A program made the position numbers and the translations under genes. The notes below the pieces were generated by a model. That model made no database searches. It worked only from the letters and a program-made list of their open reading frames with translations, and had not been told where the DNA came from. A stretch of DNA of 8,473 nt. Origin: UBA5862 sp002408105. Lineage in GTDB: Bacteria > Pseudomonadota > Gammaproteobacteria > Pseudomonadales > UBA5862. Shown in pieces: positions 1 through 5,242 of the stretch; position 1 is the first letter of the stretch; each line of letters opens with the position of its first letter. Location of the stretch: contig JAXHVB010000063.1 in the NCBI GenBank assembly GCA_034189125.1, forward strand, positions 1-8,473, written 5' to 3'.

Positions 1-336
1 GTTGCGGGCGCGGGAGTAGTCCACCAACCACCGCATCGCGAGGGCCATGCGCCGCGACGGGCGCACCTCGACCGGCACCTGGTAGGTTGCACCGCCCACC
101 CGACGAGACTTTACCTCAACCACTGGCGCCACCGCTTCAAGCGCCTCTTCGAACGCCTTGAGCGGGTCGCCTTTCGAGCGTTCGGCGACGATGTCCATGG
201 CACCATAGACCACGCGCTCAGCAATCGACTTCTTGCCGTCCACCATCACGTGATTCATGAATTTGGCCAGGGTTTGGCTGCCAAACTTGGGATCAGGCAG
301 GATCTCTCGCTTCGCGACTACGCGTCTTCTCGGCAC
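1..336 (-). CDS. rpsG: 30S ribosomal protein S7, 3'-truncated by window edge
   Basis: S7 is a primary assembly protein of the 30S head. It binds the 3' major domain of 16S rRNA and lies near the tRNA exit site. The reading frame gives 112 residues with no stop before the window edge; the family is usually about 156 residues, so about 45 C-terminal residues lie outside. The N-terminus MPRRRVVAKREILPDPKFGS is typical S7. The helix segment around residues 26-48 (FMNHVMVDGKKSIAERVVYG) carries the family signature, and VGGATYQVPVEVRPSRR follows at about residues 79-95. The start is GTG (336-334): GGAGG at 350-346 sits 9 nt upstream, an in-frame TAA closes the frame at 354-352, and the next in-frame ATG would remove the conserved N-terminus. 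It follows rpsL by 105 nt in the same orientation, with no terminator between, so the two should be cotranscribed. Identification is secure; only the missing C-terminus is unseen. Confidence 0.97.
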   Translation of the reverse strand, partial: MPRRRVVAKREILPDPKFGSQTLAKFMNHVMVDGKKSIAERVVYGAMDIVAERSKGDPLKAFEEALEAVAPVVEVKSRRVGGATYQVPVEVRPSRRMALAMRWLVDYSRARN

Positions 337-441
337 GGGTTGCGCCCTCCGTTATTCTTCAGGGGTATCTGGGACCACCATGGCCCAGCCTTACTCGCGT
401 CCGGACGCCGGGGACGGCATCCGCAGTTGTAGCTCGTCCGA
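337..441 (-). promoter_or_regulatory. S12-S7 intercistronic region, candidate S7 autoregulatory mRNA element
   Basis: This is the 105-nt gap between the rpsL stop (442-444) and the rpsG start. On the minus strand it can fold into small hairpins. Positions 407-418 give GCCG/CGGC with a 4-nt loop. Positions 397-408 are a perfect 12-bp palindrome (GCGTCCGGACGC). Positions 369-388 form CTGGG/CCCAG plus CCA/TGG with one bulged U and a triloop. The first two overlap by two bases and so compete. In E. coli the equivalent gap of the str mRNA binds S7 and mediates feedback repression and S12-S7 translational coupling (established). A similar role here is inferred from position, length and structure. 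No U-tract follows any hairpin, so it is not a terminator. Confidence 0.5.
346..350 (-). promoter_or_regulatory. Shine-Dalgarno of rpsG (decides the GTG start)
   Basis: Read on the minus strand, GGAGG is followed by 9 nt (GCGCAACCC) and then GTG. This is a strong anti-16S match at normal spacing and supports the non-ATG start of rpsG at 336. No ATG lies in the right frame nearby. Confidence 0.85.
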
Positions 442-816
442 TCAGCCCTTGGGCTTTTTGGTGCCGTACTTGGAGCGCGCCTGCTTGCGGTCGGACACAC
501 CGGAGGTATCGAGACTCCCCCGGACGGTGTGGTAGCGCACACCCGGCAGGTCTTTTACCCGGCCGCCGCGAATCAACACCACGGCGTGCTCCTGGAGGTT
601 GTGGCCCTCACCACCAATGTAGGAGGTGACTTCATAGCCATTGGTCAGGCGCACCCGACAGACTTTGCGCAGCGCCGAATTGGGCTTTTTCGGGGTCGTG
701 GTGTACACGCGGGTACACACGCCACGCCGCTGTGGACAGGCTTGCAGCGCCGGCACGTCACTTTTAGCGGCTTTTCTTTTCCGCGGCTTCCGCACCAACT
801 GGTTGATGGTTGCCAT
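442..816 (-). CDS. rpsL: 30S ribosomal protein S12
   Basis: S12 sits at the decoding centre of the 30S subunit, monitors codon-anticodon pairing and helps set translational accuracy. The product is 124 residues, the same length as E. coli S12, and starts MATINQLVRKPRKRKAAK. The conserved loop TTTPKKPNSALRKVCRVRL (residues 39-57) and the loop GGRVKDLPGVRYHTVRG (about 84-100) are intact. Lys43 (codon 688-690) and Lys88 (553-555), whose substitution classically gives streptomycin resistance, are both wild type. Asp89 (550-552), the residue methylthiolated by RimO in E. coli, is also present. The start is ATG at 816-814 with GGAG at 829-826, 9 nt upstream. The frame stays open upstream to a TTG at 867, but that lies in a terminator loop and would add 17 residues foreign to the family. 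It is probably transcribed from the promoter at 891-926, and perhaps also by readthrough from rpoBC. Confidence 0.98.
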   Translation of the reverse strand: MATINQLVRKPRKRKAAKSDVPALQACPQRRGVCTRVYTTTPKKPNSALRKVCRVRLTNGYEVTSYIGGEGHNLQEHAVVLIRGGRVKDLPGVRYHTVRGSLDTSGVSDRKQARSKYGTKKPKG

Positions 817-846
817 CCGGTCGGGCTCCGTTGTTGGATGTTCTGG

Positions 847-880
847 AAATAAAAAGGGCAGGAACAAGCGGTTCCCGCCC
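847..880 (-). terminator. Rho-independent terminator (or leader attenuator) between rpoC and rpsL
   Basis: Read on the minus strand, GGGCGGGAAC (880-871), a 5-nt loop CGCTT and GTTCCTGCCC (865-856) form a 10-bp stem with a single G-U pair. It is followed at once by TTTTTATTT (855-847). This is a textbook intrinsic terminator. It lies 84 nt past the rpoC stop and ends 30 nt before the rpsL ATG. It also lies downstream of the putative str promoter: with a start near 891 the stem would span about +12 to +36. It may therefore end rpoBC transcripts, attenuate rpsL-rpsG transcripts, or both. Confidence 0.85.
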
Positions 881-890
881 CGAAATCGAG

Positions 891-926
891 TGCGCGCATT
901 TTACGCACGCACCTCAGCAGGGTCAA
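891..926 (-). promoter_or_regulatory. Sigma70-type promoter for the rpsL-rpsG (str) operon
   Basis: Read on the minus strand, TTGACC (926-921) is followed by exactly 17 nt and then TAAAAT (903-898). The -35 matches the consensus TTGACA at 5 of 6 bases and the -10 matches TATAAT at 5 of 6. The six bases between the -10 and the predicted start are GCGCGC, with A at 891 as likely +1. In E. coli, a GC-rich discriminator is characteristic of rRNA and ribosomal protein promoters repressed by ppGpp and DksA, so stringent control is a reasonable inference. The promoter lies wholly in the rpoC-rpsL gap and points toward rpsL. The predicted leader is about 75 nt. Confidence 0.75.
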
Positions 927-955
927 CCACCGCTGCCCGTGGGCCGTTGCGGTGG
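927..955 (-). other. Inverted repeat just after rpoC, abutting the promoter -35
   Basis: CCACCGC (955-949 on the minus strand) and GCGGTGG (933-927) form a 7-bp perfect stem. The 15-nt interior contains a second small dyad (GCCC/GGGC, 944-935). No U-tract follows, so this is not a classical terminator. Its last arm touches the -35 hexamer TTGACC at 926. It could be a 3'-end stabiliser or RNase processing site for rpoBC mRNA, a protein-binding site beside the str promoter, or chance in GC-rich DNA. Confidence 0.4.
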
Positions 956-963
956 CACCCCCC

Positions 964-3900
964 TCAGCTTTGGCGCAAGGCTTCGCTGAGGGCCTCTTCC
1001 ACCTCACTCGCACTTGGGGTCGCCTCGCCACGTAGGGCACTCAAGCGACGCTGGCGCCGTTCAGCGTGGTAGGTCAGGCCGGTGCCCGCCGGAATCAGTC
1101 GTCCAACCACGACATTCTCTTTCAAGCCGCGCAATTGGTCGCTCTTGCCGGTGACCGCGGCCTCGGTGAGTACCCGGGTCGTCTCCTGGAACGATGCGGC
1201 CGAGATGAACGATTCGGTCGCAAGCGATGCCTTGGTGATCCCAAGCAAGACCCGCTCAAACCGCGCGGGCATTTTCTCCTCGCGCTCGAGCACCTCATTC
1301 TCCTCTTGAACTTGGTTGTACTCGACCTGCTCGCCTTTGATGAGACTCGAGTCCCCAGGGGCAGCAATCTCAACCTTGCGCAGCATTTGGCGAACGATCA
1401 CCTCAATGTGCTTGTCGTTGATCTTGACCCCTTGCAGGCGATACACCTCCTGGATCTCATTCACGATGTAGTTGGCAAGGGCCGCGACGCCTTTGAGGCG
1501 CAGGATGTCATGGGGATTCGGAGCACCCTCCGAGACCACTTCTCCTTTCTCAACGGTTTCACCTTCGAACACCGAGAGTGTGCGCCACTTGGGAATCAAC
1601 TCCTCGTAGTGGTCCGAGCCATCGATGGGGTTGGTGCCATCGACCGGGGTAATCACCAACCTGTGCTTGCCTTTGGTTTCTGCGCCGAAGCTCACAACCC
1701 CGGAGATCTCCGCGAGAATCGACGACTCCTTGGGCTTGCGTGCTTCGAACAAATCCGCGACACGTGGCAAACCACCGGTGATGTCCCGGGTTTTTGAGCC
1801 TTCCTGAGGAATCCGTGCCAGCACATCGCCGACTTCCACAGCCGAGCCGTTGTCCAAGGTGACGATCGCCTTCGGTGGCAACAGATAGTGCACCGGCTGA
1901 TTGGTTCCCGGCTGCATCAGCTCCTCGCCCTGTTCATCGACGAGCGCAATGGCAGGCCGCAGGCTTTTGCCAGCCGCGGGTCGCTCTGCATGGTCCATGA
2001 TCGAAATGCTCGAGAGCCCGGTCATTTCGTCGGTCTGGTGTTTGATGGTGATGCCTTCTTCCATGTCGACGAAGCGCAGGGTTCCAGCCACTTCCGAAAC
2101 GATCGGGTGGGTGTGCGGATCCCAAGTTGCACAAACCTCGCCTGCGTCAACCGCGGCACCATCGTCAACGGAAAGGACCGCGCCATAGGGGACCTTGTAG
2201 CGCTCGCGCTCGCGGCCGTCATGGTCCGCAACCGCCAATTGGCCAGAACGCGAGACGGCAACCAGGTTGCCGCTTTTCTGGCGCACCACCTTCAGGTTGT
2301 GCAGGCGCACCTTGCCGCCGTGCTTCACCTGGATGTTGTCCTCGGACGACGCCCTTGAAGCCGCACCCCCGATGTGGAACGTCCGCATGGTAAGCTGCGT
2401 ACCCGGCTCACCAATCGACTGCGCAGCCACCACCCCGATCGCTTCACCCACATTGACCAGATGCCCGCGGGCGAGGTCCCGGCCATAGCAGCTGGCGCAG
2501 ATGCCGTAGCGGGTCTGGCAGGTGATGGGCGAGCGCACCACCACTTCATCAATACCGAGCTCTTCGAGCCGGTTGACCCAGCGCTCATCGATCATGGTGC
2601 CGCGGGCGACCGCGACGTCGCCATTGGCGCGCTCGACGTCTGCAGCCACGACGCGGCCAAGAATGCGCTCTCCGAGCGGCTCAATGATGTCGCCGCCTTC
2701 GATGACTGGCGCCATCAGCAGACCGTCTTCCGTCCCGCAGTCCTCTTCGGTGACCACCAAGTCCTGCGCCACGTCGACGAGCCGACGGGTGAGGTAACCT
2801 GAGTTCGCGGTCTTGAGCGCGGTATCCGCCAACCCCTTGCGTGCACCGTGGGTGGAAATGAAGTACTGCAGGACCGACAGGCCTTCGCGAAAATTCGCTG
2901 TGATCGGCGCTTCGATGATCGAGCCGTCCGGCTTCGCCATCAGCCCCCGCATTCCGGCAAGCTGGCGGATCTGCGCAGCCGAGCCCCGGGCGCCAGAATC
3001 GGCCATCATGTAGACCGAGTTCATCGACTCCTGCTCGACCCGATTGCCGGAACGGTCACTGACGACATCGGTGCCCAGGGTGTCCATCATGGATTTGGCC
3101 ACCAGGTCATTGGTGCGTGACCAGATGTCGACCACCTTGTTGTACTTTTCGCCTTGGGTCACAAGGCCAGAGGCGAACTGGGCCTCGATTTCCTTCACCT
3201 CGTCCTCGGCCGCGCTCACCAGCACATGCTTGTCTTCTGGAATCACCAGGTCATCCACACCGATCGATGAACCAGAGCGGGTCGAGTAGCGGAATCCGGT
3301 GTACATCAACTGGTCGGCAAAGATCACCGTGTCCTTGAGCCCGACGTTGCGGTAACAGGCGTTGATCAGGCGAGAAATGGCTTTCTTGTTCATTGGCTGG
3401 TTGACCAGCTCGAAGGGAACGCCATCCGGAACCACTTTGAACAGCAATGCCCGACCCACAGTGGTGTCCACCAGCTTCGTCTGCTCGACCATGTTGCCCT
3501 GCTCGTCCGGCATCGCTTCACGCAAGCGGGCCTTGACACGCGCGTGCAGGTCAATCTGGCCAGCGCTATAGGCACGATCGACCTCCGCAATGTCCGCGAA
3601 AGCCATCCCCTCACCGCGGGCATTGATGCGCTCACGGGTCATGTAGTACAGCCCGAGAACCACGTCTTGCGACGGCACGATGATGGGTTCGCCATTCGCC
3701 GGGGACAGAATGTTGTTGGTCGACATCATCAAGGCGCGGGCTTCGAGCTGCGCCTCAAGGGTCAGCGGTACGTGAACCGCCATCTGGTCGCCATCGAAGT
3801 CGGCGTTGTAGGCCGCACAGACGAGCGGATGCAATTGAATGGCCTTGCCTTCAATCAGTACCGGCTCAAACGCCTGAATCCCGAGCCGGTGCAGCGTTGG

Positions 3901-5178
3901 CGCGCGGTTGAGCAAAACCGGGTGTTCACGAATCACCTCGGCAAGAATGTCCCAGACCTCGGGGGTCTCGCGCTCCACCATTTTTTTCGCAGCTTTGATG
4001 GTGGTCGCAAGCCCTCGGTGCTCAAGCTTGCCAAAAATGAAGGGCTTGAACAGTTCCAGCGCCATTTTTTTAGGCAGACCGCACTGGTGCAGCCGCAGCG
4101 TCGGACCGACAACGATGACCGAACGGCCAGAGTAGTCCACCCGTTTGCCCAAGAGGTTCTGGCGAAACCGCCCTTGCTTCCCCTTAATCATGTCGGCCAA
4201 CGACTTCAACGGGCGCTTGTTCGAGCCAGTGATGGCACGCCCACGACGGCCGTTATCGAGCAGGGCGTCCACCGCCTCCTGCAGCATGCGCTTTTCGTTG
4301 CGCACAATGATGTCTGGGGCGTTCAATTCAAGCAGACGCTTGAGGCGATTGTTGCGGTTGATGACCCGACGGTACAGGTCGTTCAGATCCGAGGTCGCGA
4401 AACGACCACCGTCCAGCGGAACCAGAGGACGCAGGTCGGGTGGCAGGACAGGCAACACCGTCAGAATCATCCAGGTGGGCTGGTTGCCCGATGACTCCAA
4501 GGCTTCAAGCAACTTCAGGCGCTTGGAGAGTTTTTTCAGCTTGGTTTCCGAATTGGTTTCCGGAATCTCCTCGCGCAACCGGGTGACTTCGCCCTTGAGG
4601 TCGATGTCCTCCAGCAATTCGCGGACGGCCTCCGCGCCCATTTTCGCGGTGAACTCGTCCCCGAACTCCTCCATGGCCTCGTAGTACTGCTCGTCACTCA
4701 GCAGTTGGCCCTTTTCAAGGGTCGTCATGCCAGGCTCAAGCACGACGAATGACTCGAAATAGAGCACCCGCTCGATGTCTCGGAGAGTCATGTCGAGCAG
4801 CAAACCGATGCGGGAAGGCAGCGACTTGAGGAACCAGATGTGCGCCACCGGGCTGGCGAGCTCGATGTGTCCCATGCGTTCGCGACGCACCTTCGTCAGT
4901 GCAACCTCAACCCCGCACTTCTCACAGATGACCCCCCGGTGCTTGAGGCGCTTGTACTTTCCGCACAAGCACTCATAGTCCTTCACCGGGCCGAAAATCT
5001 TGGCGCAGAACAGGCCATCCCGCTCCGGCTTGAACGTGCGGTAGTTGATGGTCTCGGGCTTTTTGACCTCACCGTACGACCAGGAACGAATCATTTCGGG
5101 CGCCGCCAAGCCGATACGAATGGAATCGAACTCGTCAGTTTGTCCTTGCGCTCGAATCAGGTTGAGTAAGTCTTTCAA
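964..5178 (-). CDS. rpoC: DNA-directed RNA polymerase subunit beta'
   Basis: Beta' is the largest core RNA polymerase subunit; it holds the catalytic magnesium and forms the clamp. The product is 1404 residues (E. coli 1407). The N-terminal zinc site is Cys70, Cys72, Cys85 and Cys88. The clamp helices that bind sigma lie at about residues 265-309. The catalytic motif NADFDGD is at 458-464 (nt 3807-3787), with Asp460, Asp462 and Asp464. The bridge helix region is at about 770-805. The second zinc site is Cys814, Cys887, Cys894 and Cys897. The trigger-loop segment GEPGTQLTMRTFHIGG is at about 923-938, with Met931, Arg932 and His935. The long sequence between about 943 and 1129 is the SI3 insertion in the trigger loop, as in other Gammaproteobacteria. 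The start is TTG: GGAGGT lies 6 nt upstream and MKDLLNLIRAQ matches the family N-terminus. The nearby ATG at 5183 is out of frame and stops after two codons. The gene follows rpoB by 63 nt and ends 147 nt before rpsL. No frameshift or missing catalytic residue is seen. Confidence 0.99.
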   Translation of the reverse strand: MKDLLNLIRAQGQTDEFDSIRIGLAAPEMIRSWSYGEVKKPETINYRTFKPERDGLFCAKIFGPVKDYECLCGKYKRLKHRGVICEKCGVEVALTKVRRERMGHIELASPVAHIWFLKSLPSRIGLLLDMTLRDIERVLYFESFVVLEPGMTTLEKGQLLSDEQYYEAMEEFGDEFTAKMGAEAVRELLEDIDLKGEVTRLREEIPETNSETKLKKLSKRLKLLEALESSGNQPTWMILTVLPVLPPDLRPLVPLDGGRFATSDLNDLYRRVINRNNRLKRLLELNAPDIIVRNEKRMLQEAVDALLDNGRRGRAITGSNKRPLKSLADMIKGKQGRFRQNLLGKRVDYSGRSVIVVGPTLRLHQCGLPKKMALELFKPFIFGKLEHRGLATTIKAAKKMVERETPEVWDILAEVIREHPVLLNRAPTLHRLGIQAFEPVLIEGKAIQLHPLVCAAYNADFDGDQMAVHVPLTLEAQLEARALMMSTNNILSPANGEPIIVPSQDVVLGLYYMTRERINARGEGMAFADIAEVDRAYSAGQIDLHARVKARLREAMPDEQGNMVEQTKLVDTTVGRALLFKVVPDGVPFELVNQPMNKKAISRLINACYRNVGLKDTVIFADQLMYTGFRYSTRSGSSIGVDDLVIPEDKHVLVSAAEDEVKEIEAQFASGLVTQGEKYNKVVDIWSRTNDLVAKSMMDTLGTDVVSDRSGNRVEQESMNSVYMMADSGARGSAAQIRQLAGMRGLMAKPDGSIIEAPITANFREGLSVLQYFISTHGARKGLADTALKTANSGYLTRRLVDVAQDLVVTEEDCGTEDGLLMAPVIEGGDIIEPLGERILGRVVAADVERANGDVAVARGTMIDERWVNRLEELGIDEVVVRSPITCQTRYGICASCYGRDLARGHLVNVGEAIGVVAAQSIGEPGTQLTMRTFHIGGAASRASSEDNIQVKHGGKVRLHNLKVVRQKSGNLVAVSRSGQLAVADHDGRERERYKVPYGAVLSVDDGAAVDAGEVCATWDPHTHPIVSEVAGTLRFVDMEEGITIKHQTDEMTGLSSISIMDHAERPAAGKSLRPAIALVDEQGEELMQPGTNQPVHYLLPPKAIVTLDNGSAVEVGDVLARIPQEGSKTRDITGGLPRVADLFEARKPKESSILAEISGVVSFGAETKGKHRLVITPVDGTNPIDGSDHYEELIPKWRTLSVFEGETVEKGEVVSEGAPNPHDILRLKGVAALANYIVNEIQEVYRLQGVKINDKHIEVIVRQMLRKVEIAAPGDSSLIKGEQVEYNQVQEENEVLEREEKMPARFERVLLGITKASLATESFISAASFQETTRVLTEAAVTGKSDQLRGLKENVVVGRLIPAGTGLTYHAERRQRRLSALRGEATPSASEVEEALSEALRQS

Positions 5179-5182
5179 GGCA

Positions 5183-5242
5183 TTACCTCCATTCGGAGTG
5201 GCAGCTTTCTGGGCGACGGTGGGACGGCAGCGCCTGTCCCAT
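5183..5242 (-). CDS. Possible 19-codon coupling ORF between rpoB and rpoC
   Basis: The rpoB stop reads TGATG, so an ATG (5242-5240) overlaps the stop by one base. From it an open frame encodes MGQALPSHRRPESCHSEWR and ends at TAA (5185-5183). That stop lies against the rpoC Shine-Dalgarno: the last codons TGG AGG TAA contain it. The TAA in turn overlaps ATG CCT TGA, whose stop overlaps the rpoC TTG. The peptide resembles nothing I recognise, and the only upstream ribosome-binding sequence is a weak GGA in the end of rpoB. If translated, its likely role would be to carry ribosomes from rpoB to rpoC rather than to make a functional peptide. It may equally be chance; short open frames of this size are common. 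Confidence 0.25.
   Translation of the reverse strand: MGQALPSHRRPESCHSEWR
5185..5190 (-). promoter_or_regulatory. Shine-Dalgarno of rpoC (decides the TTG start)
   Basis: On the minus strand GGAGGT is followed by AATGCC and then TTG, a near-perfect ribosome-binding site at 6-nt spacing. The ATG inside the spacer (5183-5181) is only 1 nt from the site and reads ATG CCT TGA, so it cannot be the rpoC start. Confidence 0.85.
5221..5240 (-). other. Hairpin immediately after the rpoB stop codon
   Basis: On the minus strand GGGAC (5240-5236) pairs with GTCCC (5225-5221), and GGC (5234-5232) pairs with GCC (5228-5226). There is one bulged A and a 3-nt loop. The hairpin begins one base after the rpoB TGA. 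No U-tract follows, so it should not terminate transcription. It could protect the rpoB 3' end, slow ribosomes at the junction or serve as a processing site; none of these is shown. Confidence 0.5.

Noticed and set aside
352..381. Nine-codon ORF (MVVPDTPEE) between rpsL and rpsG
   Set aside because: An AAGG lies at suitable spacing, but the ATG is buried in the 369-388 hairpin, the peptide is tiny and nothing else supports translation.
442..867. S12 with a 17-residue N-terminal extension starting at TTG 867
   Set aside because: The TTG lies in the loop of the terminator hairpin and the extension translates the U-tract (Phe/Leu-rich). The ATG at 816 has a good Shine-Dalgarno and gives the standard 124-residue protein.
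1066..1797. 243-codon open frame on the plus strand opposite rpoC
   Set aside because: It is in codon register with rpoC, with no independent start signal or family resemblance.
3544..4494. 316-codon open frame on the plus strand opposite rpoC
   Set aside because: It has the same codon-opposite-codon register with rpoC and the same explanation. The protein has no recognisable fold or motif.
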